Position numbers and translations under genes: made by a program. The notes under the pieces are model-generated. The model ran no database searches. It was not told the origin of the DNA and was given only the letters and a program-made list of their open reading frames with translations. Positions 8,519 through 17,927 of a DNA stretch of 64,000 bases are shown piece after piece (position 1 is the first letter of the stretch; each line of letters begins with the position of its first letter). The stretch comes from Salinispira pacifica (lineage in GTDB: Bacteria > Spirochaetota > Spirochaetia > DSM-27196 > Salinispiraceae), in contig NC_023035.1 of assembly GCF_000507245.1 (NCBI RefSeq), positions 186,001 to 250,000 of the forward strand, written 5' to 3'.

Positions 8519-9450
8519 CGTTTCCCGGCGTACACCACCAGGGTATCAATCTCCGTGTGTTCGCTGTCTGAGCGGATAATGCGGACATTGCAGTTGCCGA
8601 AGCCTCCGTTTTCCACCCAGCGTTCTATCTCTTCCTGCTCAAACCCCAGCCAGTGATCGCCGAACCTGTCCTGAAGCCATTCCTGGCTGTGACGGTATAA
8701 ATCCAGGATCAGCATTTTTCCTCCGGGTACAAGCACCCGGGCGGCTTCTTGTATCACATTTTCCGGTGAACGGCAGTGGTGCAGCGCCTGGCTGATCAGA
8801 ACCACATCCATGCTTTCGTTATCCAGGGTACAGGCTTCCATATCCGCCTGTATGAAACTCAGCCGGTCTTTCATGGATGCGTGAAGTTTCCGGGCGCTGG
8901 AAATCTGCTCCAGGCTGTTATCGATCCCCACAACCCTGTGGCCGAATTCCGCAAGAAGTCCGGCGACTCTGCCGATTCCGCAGCCGAAATCCGCAATCCT
9001 GGAAGGAGGAAGCAATCCCATAATTCCAAGAGCGAAGGATTCCCAGGTCTGTCCCGGAGAACGGCTGTTCTGTACATTCCTGTCTGCAAAGTACTGCCAT
9101 GAGGCAGCCTGGCGGGTCTTCAACACTTCCTGCAAATTCCGCTGATCCCGTTCATACCAGTCGGCGTTTTTGATATAGGGGTTAATTACGGTCATTAACG
9201 ACTCGTTTACATCCTGAGGGTATTGTCTGGGCAGTTTGTAAAAAACGTACTGACCATCCCTCCGGGATTGCACCAGACCCGAATCTTTCAGTTGGGAAAG
9301 CTGGGAGCTGAGTGTTGACTGGCTCAGCTGGAGGATCTCCAGCATCTCCTTGACGGTGAGTTCATTTCCGTCAAGGAGGCTGAGTACCCGCAGCCGATTC
9401 TGGTCTGAGAGGGTTTTTAATACTGTGGTCACATCCCGTAGATCCGCCAT
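8515..9450 (-). CDS. ArsR-family HTH fused to a class I SAM-dependent methyltransferase
   Basis: Residues 1-85 form a winged helix of the ArsR type (LKTLSDQNRLRVLSLLDGNELTVKEMLEILQLSQSTLSSQLSQLKDSGLVQSRRDGQ, written across the domain). Residues 140-300 are a methyltransferase with the SAM motif IADFGCGIGRVAGLLAEFG, then GIDNS, DMEA and LISQALHHC, followed by ARVLVPGGKMLILDL. Such fusions are known in several phyla; substrate and effector are unknown. No ArsR metal-binding cysteine pair is evident. A good -10 (TATAAT on the minus strand, 9457-9462) sits so close to the ATG that the transcript may be leaderless. The gene ends convergently with arcA, overlapping by four bases. Confidence 0.88.
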   Translation of the reverse strand: MADLRDVTTVLKTLSDQNRLRVLSLLDGNELTVKEMLEILQLSQSTLSSQLSQLKDSGLVQSRRDGQYVFYKLPRQYPQDVNESLMTVINPYIKNADWYERDQRNLQEVLKTRQAASWQYFADRNVQNSRSPGQTWESFALGIMGLLPPSRIADFGCGIGRVAGLLAEFGHRVVGIDNSLEQISSARKLHASMKDRLSFIQADMEACTLDNESMDVVLISQALHHCRSPENVIQEAARVLVPGGKMLILDLYRHSQEWLQDRFGDHWLGFEQEEIERWVENGGFGNCNVRIIRSDSEHTEIDTLVVYAGKR

Positions 9451-9456
9451 GCCAAC

Positions 9457-9462
9457 ATTATA
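9457..9462 (-). promoter_or_regulatory. -10 hexamer of a probably leaderless ArsR-methyltransferase transcript
   Basis: The minus strand reads TATAAT six bases before the ATG at 9450. The matching -35 region (TGTAC-like, 17 bases further) is weak. The predicted transcript start coincides with the start codon, and there is no Shine-Dalgarno sequence. Confidence 0.45.
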
Positions 9463-9500
9463 CCCGGCGGGCGGGAAAAGTACAGAGAATGGGAATTCCC

Positions 9501-11027
9501 TCAGGAGCGTCCGAACAGTTCGGTGATCCTGCCCAGTCTGTGTGCGTGGTCCATGGTAAGCTCCTCTTTCCGGAACCTCCAGTCCCAGTTTCCTCCCAGG
9601 GTTCCGGGGAAGTTGAACCGTCCTTCTTCACCCAGACCGAGAATATCCTGAAGGGGAAACACTGCTGTGGCGGCCACCGATGCGCTGGCGCTGCGGATAA
9701 AATCCCAGTGAACTTCGGTATTTTCCTTTGGCAGCTGCAGGTATTCCGTGGCAAAATTTCGATCCTCCGGGGAGGAGTTTGCATACCATGCGTTCACCGT
9801 TTCGTTGTCATGAGTGCCGGTGTACACCACCGCATTTTTCACATAATTGTGGGGCAGGAAATCGTTATCGTCATTGGAGTCGAAGGCGAACTGAAGCACC
9901 TTCATTCCGGGATAGCCGGTGAAAGCGATCAGTTTTTCCACCTCAGGGGTAATGACCCCCAGGTCCTCGGCAATAATATCAGCTTCGGGCAAAGCCTTCA
10001 TAATGGCGGTGAAGAGTTCTTTTCCGGGAGCCTTCACCCACTGGCCGTTTACTGCGGTGGTATCTCCATAGGGTACCGCCCAGTACGCTTCAAAACCCCG
10101 GAAGTGATCGATCCGTACAATATCATAAAGATCCATTTTGGATTTCAGGACATCTATCCACCAGCTGAAACCGTTCTCCTTCATATGTTCCCAATCATAC
10201 AGAGGGTTGCCCCAGAGTTGGCCGGTTGCGCTGAAGTAGTCCGGGGGTACGCCGGCAACATGAGTGGGTTTTCCCTGGGCATCCAGCTGAAACAGTTCGG
10301 GGTTGGCCCAGACATCAACACTGTCGTATGCCACGAATATGGGCATATCTCCGATGATCTGGATGCCGGCGGAATGGGCATAGTTCCTCACTGCAGTCCA
10401 CTGCCGGTGAAACTGAAACTGAAGATATTTCTGAAACTCGATATCCTTCCGCCGCTCCCTGCGGAATGCTTCCAGCGTGTCACCGTCCCGCATGCGGTAT
10501 TTTTCCGGCCAGTTATCCCAGCTCACCCCCTTCTGCATCTCCTTGATAACCATAAATTCTGCATAATCGTTCAGCCAGGAGGCGTTATCGTTGAGGTAGC
10601 GGCGATAATGGGCCTGCTGTACCTCATCCAGGGTCTGTTTTTCCAATTTGGTCCAGAAGGCGGAGAAGGCCGTCTCAAGAAGCTTCATTTTATGGGGGAT
10701 CATTTTTCCGAACTCAACCTTTGATTGAGACAGCTTTTCAAGCTCCTTCAACTGGGGCTCGCTGCCGGTGAGGCTTCCTTCTTCAATAAGCAGATCCAGA
10801 TCTATGAGATAGGGGTTTCCTGCGTAGGCGGAAAAACACTGATACGGCGAATCTCCGAATCCGGTGGGCCCCAGGGGGCAAATCTGCCACAGCCGTTGAC
10901 GGGATACCGTGAGAAAATCAACAAAATTGAATGCTTCTCTGCCCAGGGTGCCGATACCGTACTTTCCTGGAAGTGCCGTAGGGTGCAATAGAATGCCGCT
11001 TTTCCGGGCATTTGTCAGTCGGGACAT
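9501..11027 (-). CDS. malQ: 4-alpha-glucanotransferase (amylomaltase)
   Basis: GH77 enzyme that transfers alpha-1,4-glucan chains, used in maltodextrin and glycogen metabolism in the cytoplasm. SGILLHPTALPGKYGIGTLG opens the protein; YDIVRIDHFRGFEAYWAVP carries the nucleophile aspartate, IIAEDLGVIT the acid/base glutamate and VYTGTHDNETV the third acidic residue. The length of 508 residues is usual. The open frame extends 49 codons upstream, but the ATG at 11027 has AGGAG seven bases before it and gives the family N-terminus. No other maltose genes are adjacent. Confidence 0.94.
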   Translation of the reverse strand: MSRLTNARKSGILLHPTALPGKYGIGTLGREAFNFVDFLTVSRQRLWQICPLGPTGFGDSPYQCFSAYAGNPYLIDLDLLIEEGSLTGSEPQLKELEKLSQSKVEFGKMIPHKMKLLETAFSAFWTKLEKQTLDEVQQAHYRRYLNDNASWLNDYAEFMVIKEMQKGVSWDNWPEKYRMRDGDTLEAFRRERRKDIEFQKYLQFQFHRQWTAVRNYAHSAGIQIIGDMPIFVAYDSVDVWANPELFQLDAQGKPTHVAGVPPDYFSATGQLWGNPLYDWEHMKENGFSWWIDVLKSKMDLYDIVRIDHFRGFEAYWAVPYGDTTAVNGQWVKAPGKELFTAIMKALPEADIIAEDLGVITPEVEKLIAFTGYPGMKVLQFAFDSNDDNDFLPHNYVKNAVVYTGTHDNETVNAWYANSSPEDRNFATEYLQLPKENTEVHWDFIRSASASVAATAVFPLQDILGLGEEGRFNFPGTLGGNWDWRFRKEELTMDHAHRLGRITELFGRS

Positions 11028-11374
11028 ATGTATACTCCTGAGATTCTTTCTCAATAGTATTGTGAAAGAGTCGTGTGTTATGGGGTGGAGATCAGCACAG
11101 GCGGATAGATGTCCTCGGATGCCGATTTCTACCGTGTTCTGCAAACCCGGTAATCGTCTTACTGAATTTGCCAAGCATGATCTACGCCGTTTTTCGCTGG
11201 AAAACTGAATATGACAGAGGCATACCGTTGAGAATGCGACGTAAACCGGTTTAGTTTAGGGCTGTATTGTACGGCCAAATTTTTTATCCGTCAATTTTTT
11301 TCATACAATGATATGATGAAAACCGGAGGGTGCACCGCAGTTCGGCGGCGGATAACGGCCCCGGGAGAGTGAAA
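11028..11374. other. Divergent intergenic region between malQ and the glycerate kinase gene
   Basis: 347 bases with no supported gene. It holds the two divergent 5' regions; the part nearest the kinase is AT-rich (11275-11320) and includes TACAAT at about 11307, but I could not pair it with a convincing -35 box. Confidence 0.5.
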
Positions 11375-12703
11375 ATGAAAGCGTTCATGGAAGAACTGTA
11401 TGAAGAAGCGGTAAAGCGGGCGGATCCCTTTCAGATGATTCGGGATCGGGTGCGCTATGAGAATGAATCAGTGTACATTCTCGACGGCGACGGAGAAATA
11501 CACATTCCCCTTTCGGGGATCAACCGGATACTGTTCACCGGTGCGGGAAAAGCCAGCGCTCCCATGGCACGAGCCATGGAGATTACGTTTGAAGAGTGTG
11601 AAACAGCCATGGAAGGACTGGTTGCCGTGAAGTACGGTCACACTGCAGAGACGGAGTTTATCAGACTGAAAGAGGCGGGGCACCCCATTCCCGACGAACA
11701 CAGCGTACAGGCCGCCCGGGAGATCAGTTCCCTCCTGGAGACCGCCGATGAAAAAACACTGGTCTTTAACCTGATTTCCGGCGGCGGGTCGTCTCTGCTG
11801 GCCAGGCCCTATCCGGGAATTGCATATGAACAGTTTCAGGAAATGGTACGGGTACTTCTGGAATGCGGGGCGGATATCCATGAGCTGAACACCCTGCGAA
11901 AACATGCCAGCGGTATGAAAGGCGGGCGGATGGCTGAAATTGCACATCCCGCCGTGTTTGTGAATATTCTTCTTTCGGATGTAGTGGGAGACGATCCCCA
12001 GGTGATCGCCTCGGGGCCCGGCGTGCCGGATTCCAGCAGTTTTGCCGATGTGTGGAAGGTGATACGTAAATATCAGATTGAAAAAGAACTGCCGGACCGG
12101 ATTCTTGAACATTTTCGCCGGGGACTGGAAGGGGATGTGCCCGAAACTCCCAAGCCCGGATCCGAACTGTTCAGAAAGGTGCGAACGGTAATTCTGGGTA
12201 ATAACCGGGCATCGCTGAATGCAGCCGCCGAATGTGCGGCCCGCAGAGGCATGCAAACGCTTATTCTCACATCCCGGCTCACCGGCGAAGCCCGGGAAAT
12301 GGCGAAGCTGTTTGCGGCCATGGCAATGGATCCTCCGGACCGGAACCTTGTGATTTTCGCCGGGGGTGAGACAACCGTTACCATCCGGGGGCGGGGACGT
12401 GGAGGAAGGAACCAGGAGTTGGCTCTGTCTTATCTCAATGAAATGATCCGTTGGGGAGAGGACGCTCTTGGCAGCAGTCCCTGGTTTCTCGCCGCCGGAT
12501 CAGACGGAAACGACGGGCCCACCGATGCCGCCGGGGCGATTATCGGTCCAGAAGAAATACGAAGGCTTTCAGGCGGACCGGATATCCAGGAGTATCTGAG
12601 TCATAACAACTCCTATCAGTATCTTGCGGAGCAGGAAATTGTATACAAAACAGGCCCGACCAATACCAATGTCTGCGATTTCTGTTTTCTCTACATCCCC
12701 TGA
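11375..12703 (+). CDS. Glycerate 2-kinase, MOFRL/DUF4147 family
   Basis: Cytoplasmic kinase of the GckA/TtuD type, phosphorylating D-glycerate (to 2-phosphoglycerate in most members). Landmarks are ILFTGAGKASAPMARAME near the N-terminus, LVFNLISGGGSSLLARP, LNTLRKHASGMKGGRMAE, VNILLSDVVGDDP and the C-terminal MOFRL part with GRGGRNQELALSYL and LAAGSDGNDGPTDAAGAI. The ATG at 11375 has GGGAGAG before it; an upstream ATG at 11330 is less likely. The tail TGPTNTNVCDFCFLYIP is a variant of the normal ending TGPT.TNV.D. It is monocistronic as far as can be seen. Confidence 0.9.
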   Translation: MKAFMEELYEEAVKRADPFQMIRDRVRYENESVYILDGDGEIHIPLSGINRILFTGAGKASAPMARAMEITFEECETAMEGLVAVKYGHTAETEFIRLKEAGHPIPDEHSVQAAREISSLLETADEKTLVFNLISGGGSSLLARPYPGIAYEQFQEMVRVLLECGADIHELNTLRKHASGMKGGRMAEIAHPAVFVNILLSDVVGDDPQVIASGPGVPDSSSFADVWKVIRKYQIEKELPDRILEHFRRGLEGDVPETPKPGSELFRKVRTVILGNNRASLNAAAECAARRGMQTLILTSRLTGEAREMAKLFAAMAMDPPDRNLVIFAGGETTVTIRGRGRGGRNQELALSYLNEMIRWGEDALGSSPWFLAAGSDGNDGPTDAAGAIIGPEEIRRLSGGPDIQEYLSHNNSYQYLAEQEIVYKTGPTNTNVCDFCFLYIP

Positions 12704-12852
12704 TATGAGCTTCTCTCCGGCATTTTTCCCTATCTTTTTTGCGGCGTTTTCGTTCATTTTTCAGTCATTTTTCGGGCATTTTCCGTAAAAATCCGGAATA
12801 CACAACGTGTTCTGCGGAGTATATGGAAACACAGGGAATTTGAAAAAAAAAT

Positions 12853-12878
12853 GAACCTTCCGGCCGTCAGAAGCGTCT
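12853..12878 (+). promoter_or_regulatory. ECF-type promoter of the sigma-factor operon
   Basis: GAACC (12853-12857) and CGTCT (12874-12878) are exactly 16 bases apart, matching the common GAAC-N16-CGTC pattern of ECF sigma promoters. The predicted start is near 12885, leaving a short leader with GGAGGA before the first gene. As the operon encodes an ECF sigma factor, autoregulation is the natural reading. Confidence 0.7.
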
Positions 12879-12931
12879 ATAGAGTCAGATGAAATCAATT
12901 CTGATCAGATTGAATAACGACGGAGGAATTC

Positions 12932-13477
12932 ATGAAGACAGCACAACGGAACATAACCGGGAAAGACGGAATGCAGATCGGCGGTAATGCTGTGAAAAGA
13001 ATAGCCATTATTCTGCTGATACTCAGTTCGGCTGCAGCGGTCTGGGCTGAAGATAATTCGCCGGAAGCTGAGCTGCTTGGCAGCCTGGAGCGTCTTGGCA
13101 TAACGGAGGATGAACTTTCTACCATAACTGAAATTCAGCAGGAGTATGCTGACAGCCGGAACATACCCATGGCTGAAATAGAAATACTCCGGGCCAGAGT
13201 ATCCCGGGAGCTGCTGGCAGATGAACCGGATCTCAGAGAGGTGGAAAATCTTATCCGGGAAAGTCTGGACTATGAGCTTGAGATCCGCATGGCCGAGATA
13301 GTCAGAGAACTTGGGATGCAGCAGGTTCTGGGACCACGGCGCTGGGCTCTGATAAAGCAGCTGAACCGGCAACTTCGGCAATCGGGAATGAATTTCCCTG
13401 CCCTCAGCAGGCGAATCAGGGAAGCGCGTCCGGACCTGCGCAGGGCGATCCGCATAATGGAACTGTACGCTGAATAA
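12932..13477 (+). CDS. Spy/CpxP/CnrX-like periplasmic protein
   Basis: Exported helical protein. After an unusually long polar N-region, the hydrophobic core AIILLILSSAAAVWAED gives a signal peptide cut near residue 40. The mature part is helical and hairpin-like: LERLGITEDELSTITEIQQEY, then a long charged helix, then MQQVLGPRRWALIKQLNRQLRQ, which recalls the LTPEQR helix of the Spy/CnrX family. Members act as periplasmic chaperones or as sensors for ECF sigma factors. No histidine metal site of CnrX type is visible. GGAGGA precedes the ATG. The stop overlaps the sigma-factor start by one base (TAATG), so the two are cotranslated. Confidence 0.65.
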   Translation: MKTAQRNITGKDGMQIGGNAVKRIAIILLILSSAAAVWAEDNSPEAELLGSLERLGITEDELSTITEIQQEYADSRNIPMAEIEILRARVSRELLADEPDLREVENLIRESLDYELEIRMAEIVRELGMQQVLGPRRWALIKQLNRQLRQSGMNFPALSRRIREARPDLRRAIRIMELYAE

Positions 13478-14064
13478 TGGATGTCCGGAAACAGGATCAG
13501 GGAGGAGGGAATGTCCCGGCAGATACGGCAGCAGTCGATGATCCCGGGGCCCTCCTTGCTCCCCATATCCCCGCACTGCGCAGATATTTGTATGTGCTTC
13601 ATAACGGAAATCTCCACGATGCTGAAGACAGTCTCCAGGAGGGGCTGCTTCGGGCCATAGAGCGTTTGGAAAGTTTCCGCGGACCCGCCGGATTTAAATC
13701 CTGGCTCTTTTCCGTGTGCCGGAACGCGGCTCTGGACGGATTCCGTAAAAACCGCCGCCGCCGGGAATACAGCGGTGACTGGGAAGGGCTGCTGGAGGGC
13801 CGGGCCAGCACTCTTCCGGGTCCTGAAGAGCTGGTTCTGTCTCATGCCCAAAGGGAGACCGTGATCGATGCCCTGATGAAGCTTTCTCCCCGATTTCGCA
13901 TGCCCCTGATGCTCAAAGAAATTGAAGGAATGTCCATCCGGGAAATTTCTGAAATTCTGGGTCTGCCCGAGGGGACGGTGAAATCCCGTCTTTCAACGGG
14001 AAGAAAAAAACTTGCGGCACAGTTCACACGGCTGTACGCCGGGAAAGGAGGATTTGAACTATGA
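13477..14064 (+). CDS. ECF-family RNA polymerase sigma factor
   Basis: Sigma70 group 4 protein of 195 residues. Region 2 covers about 30-100 (DAEDSLQEGLLRAIERLESFRGPAGFKSWLFSVCRNAALDGFRKNRRR). Region 4 covers about 125-185 (VIDALMKLSPRFRMPLMLKEIEGMSIREISEILGLPEGTVKSRLSTGRKKL). It would direct RNA polymerase to a small regulon. Its start overlaps the Spy/CnrX-like gene and its stop overlaps the next gene (ATGA), so all three are translationally coupled. An ECF-type promoter lies ahead of the operon. By context the flanking products are its likely regulators. Confidence 0.92.
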   Translation: MDVRKQDQGGGNVPADTAAVDDPGALLAPHIPALRRYLYVLHNGNLHDAEDSLQEGLLRAIERLESFRGPAGFKSWLFSVCRNAALDGFRKNRRRREYSGDWEGLLEGRASTLPGPEELVLSHAQRETVIDALMKLSPRFRMPLMLKEIEGMSIREISEILGLPEGTVKSRLSTGRKKLAAQFTRLYAGKGGFEL

Positions 14065-14462
14065 AGATACTCCGGATGAAAAAAAAGAGCGGAACCCCCT
14101 CCCAGGAAGATGTGCTGAATATTCTTCGGAACCATGGCAGGGTTGAACTGGAAAGACGCATGGAAAGCGAACAAGCCCTGGACGGTGAAAGCCCCTTCCG
14201 GCGTCACCGGTCCATAGGCCGGTCAGCCGTGCAGAGAGCAGGCCGGGCGGCAATGCTGCTGTTCGCCCTGGGGGTTCTGGGGCTTGGATCCGCCGGTGTT
14301 ATGAGGACTATGAGTGTGAACCAGATGGTTTCCTCGGAGATGGAAGTGTTTGTGACCGAAATTGTCGCACCCGGGGAACGCGACGGGTATTTTCACGGCT
14401 TTGAACAGGAGATGAGTACTCTCATTGACATGGTGATACTTCCGGCCAATGAAGCTCCCTGA
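14061..14462 (+). CDS. Small one-TM protein, candidate anti-sigma factor
   Basis: 133 residues with a basic cytoplasmic N-terminus (about 1-60), one transmembrane segment at about 63-84 (AAMLLFALGVLGLGSAGVM) and a short periplasmic tail of about 50 residues. No zinc-binding HxxxCxxC motif of ZAS anti-sigma factors is present. By position (translationally coupled to the ECF sigma gene) and topology it resembles CnrY-like membrane anti-sigma factors; this is inference from context, not from recognisable homology. Confidence 0.55.
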   Translation: MKILRMKKKSGTPSQEDVLNILRNHGRVELERRMESEQALDGESPFRRHRSIGRSAVQRAGRAAMLLFALGVLGLGSAGVMRTMSVNQMVSSEMEVFVTEIVAPGERDGYFHGFEQEMSTLIDMVILPANEAP

Positions 14463-14471
14463 AATACACAC

Positions 14472-14512
14472 AAAAAAAGCCCCGTGACCGCATCTGATTG
14501 CGGCACGGGGCC
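14472..14512 (-). terminator. Intrinsic terminator of eno
   Basis: On the minus strand a GC-rich hairpin (GCCCCGTG-CCGCA stem, with one bulged base) is followed by seven T residues. The plus strand has no T-run after the stem, so it serves enolase rather than the ECF operon. Confidence 0.85.
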
Positions 14513-14533
14513 TGGCTGTCTGAAAAAGTCCGT

Positions 14534-15835
<1,302 letters not shown>

Positions 15836-16012
15836 CTAATACATGGTGATTTTCCGGAATATTCCGGCATACCGTCCGACTGCTTGGAATTAATCGGATC
15901 GGATCAGGGGTTGGCGCTCCAGGCATTGCCCGATCTCCGGGGGTGCTGAGCCCCTGTTCCGGTGACCGTGCTGTTCACGGGATTGAAAAGCCTGCCTTGG
16001 ATTGCTAACACC

Positions 16013-16041
16013 AATATCTGACAAACAATGGGGGTTGTCAA
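16013..16041 (-). promoter_or_regulatory. Sigma70-type promoter of eno
   Basis: On the minus strand TTGACA (16036-16041) and GATATT (16013-16018) are 17 bases apart. The transcript would start near 16006 and carry a leader of about 180 bases that includes a perfect CCGTG-aacag-CACGG hairpin and a second GC-rich stem. Confidence 0.6.
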
Positions 16042-16060
16042 GTCGCCCGTCATATTCCAT

Positions 16061-16090
16061 TGGACAGGATCATACCGGGCAAATTAGAAT
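16061..16090 (+). promoter_or_regulatory. Possible promoter of proS
   Basis: TGGACA (16061-16066) and TAGAAT (16085-16090) are 18 bases apart. The start would fall a few bases before the ATG at 16100, giving an almost leaderless transcript, which fits the absence of a ribosome site. Confidence 0.4.
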
Positions 16091-16099
16091 ACAGATAGA

Positions 16100-17911
16100 A
16101 TGAAAATGAGCCAAACCCTCCATGTATTCCATGACTCTCCCGAAGACGACGGCGGAACGTCCCGGCGGCTGAAAAGCACCGGCCTGCTGCTGCGGGGAGG
16201 CTATATTCAGGCTCTGGGAGATGGGCTTTTCGCGTATCTGCCCATGGGAATGAAGGTGATCCGGAACATTGCCGCCCACATAACACGGGAGCTCAGGAAG
16301 CTGGGGGGTGAAGAGGTGTTGCTGCCCCTGGTGAACCCGGGAGAGCTGTGGGAGACTTCCGGGCGGGATATTATGGTTTCTGAAGAGATTACCTGGGTTG
16401 AAGACAAGAATAATCGCCTTTTGGTCCTGGCCCCCATGCATGAAGAAGCCAGTGTGGAATGCATGCGACGGAGCATCCGTTCTGTTGATCAGCTGCCCAG
16501 GTTCATCTATCAGTTCCAGGGAAAATTCAGGGATGAGGTGCTCAGTGAAACCGGTTTGCTGAAGGCCCGGGAATTTATTATGAGCGATTCCTATTCCTTT
16601 CACCGAAGCTATACCGAATTGAACAACTTCATTCCCAAGATGTTCGCAGCATACAAGGCTATTTTCACCGGTCTGGGATTGAATATGATTACCGCCGAAG
16701 GGTCGGCGAATTTTGCAGGGGCCAGCAACTCCTACGATTTTCTTCTGGGGCATCCCTGGGGAGAGGATGTGCTGGTTCACTGTCCCGGATGCGGCTACAG
16801 TGCGAACCAGGATGTGGCTGTGGCCCGGCAGGAGTATCATGCCGGGCGTCCCCTTGAAATGGAACGGGTGAACCATAAAAACTGTTTTGATCTTGCCTGT
16901 CTCCGTCAGTCCCGGGGGCTTCCCGCCAGCAGAACTGCCGAGGCCAGGGTTTTTGCAACCCTCCGGGGATATGTGTTCGCCGTGTACCGCTCAGACCGCC
17001 GTGTCTCACCGGACAAGCTTGCCAAAGTACTGAATGTACCGATTATCACCGAAATGAATGAGACTGAGCTGGAACAAATGGGCTTCCCCGCGTATGTAAA
17101 ACCGGGGCGGGGGCGCAGAAAGGCTTCAGACCCTGCCGCGTCTCCGTTTCTCTCTCCTCTGCTGGACTCGATGCCGGATCTGGATAACTGGGAGTTTTCA
17201 GTTGCCGTGGATAACTCGGTGGCGGAAAGTGCAAACCTTATTTTCAGCGGTGGGAAACCCGGAAATTACATTATCAACGTAAACTTCGGAAGGGATTTTG
17301 ATGCGGATTTCAGCGGGGACTTCACCATGGTGGATGCCCCTGCCCGATGCTATCACTGCAATACCGAACTTGAACTGAGCAGCAGCATTAAGATTGCCAG
17401 TATTTACCGCATCGGCGAGTTTTACTCCCGGAAATTCGGCTTTCTTCTGAAGGACCGGCAGGGAGAGGATGTATATCCTTCCATGGGAGCCTACGGTTTC
17501 GGTCTTGGGCGTCTCATGGCAAGTCTGGTGGAAGCCCACGCATATAAAGACGGATACATCTGGCCCATGAATATCTCCCCATACAAGGCGGTATTGATCA
17601 TTGTGGGAAGAAGCGCAACAATCCAGGAAATCGGCAATAAAATCCATTCCCGGCTGGGACCGGAAATTCTGCTGGATGACCGGAAAATTCCGGTAATCCG
17701 CAAGTTCAGGGACCTTGACCGTACCGGCATTCCGGTTCGGATGATTATTTCCGGCCAGACTCTGGATGACGGCAAACTGATGATCTGTCACCGACGGCTC
17801 TGTCCGCCCCAGCGGGTGCAGCTCAACCACGTGGAGGCCAAGCTGCGTGAACTGGAGGATCTGGAGCAGGAACGGTTCTCCCAGGGGAAGCTTTTCCCCG
17901 AAGAAGAGTAA
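16100..17911 (+). CDS. proS: Prolyl-tRNA synthetase, bacterial type
   Basis: Class II synthetase charging tRNA-Pro. Motif 1 region LPMGMKVIRNIAAHITRELRKLGGEEVLLPLV, motif 2 FRDEVLSETGLLKAREFIMSDSYSFH and motif 3 GAYGFGLGRLMASLVE are visible. Two cysteine pairs (CPGC near 228 and CYHC near 417) flank the insertion domain of bacterial ProRS, here somewhat divergent. The C-terminal anticodon-binding domain begins near AVLIIVGRSATIQ. The length of 603 residues is slightly above the usual 570. ATGs at residues 1 and 3 are both possible. Confidence 0.93.
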   Translation: MKMSQTLHVFHDSPEDDGGTSRRLKSTGLLLRGGYIQALGDGLFAYLPMGMKVIRNIAAHITRELRKLGGEEVLLPLVNPGELWETSGRDIMVSEEITWVEDKNNRLLVLAPMHEEASVECMRRSIRSVDQLPRFIYQFQGKFRDEVLSETGLLKAREFIMSDSYSFHRSYTELNNFIPKMFAAYKAIFTGLGLNMITAEGSANFAGASNSYDFLLGHPWGEDVLVHCPGCGYSANQDVAVARQEYHAGRPLEMERVNHKNCFDLACLRQSRGLPASRTAEARVFATLRGYVFAVYRSDRRVSPDKLAKVLNVPIITEMNETELEQMGFPAYVKPGRGRRKASDPAASPFLSPLLDSMPDLDNWEFSVAVDNSVAESANLIFSGGKPGNYIINVNFGRDFDADFSGDFTMVDAPARCYHCNTELELSSSIKIASIYRIGEFYSRKFGFLLKDRQGEDVYPSMGAYGFGLGRLMASLVEAHAYKDGYIWPMNISPYKAVLIIVGRSATIQEIGNKIHSRLGPEILLDDRKIPVIRKFRDLDRTGIPVRMIISGQTLDDGKLMICHRRLCPPQRVQLNHVEAKLRELEDLEQERFSQGKLFPEEE

Positions 17912-17927
17912 AACAAAAGAGGCTTGC

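Noticed and set aside
9489-10724. A 411-codon plus-strand open frame opposite malQ
   Set aside because: malQ has all catalytic motifs; the antisense frame has none and is explained by GC-rich codon structure.
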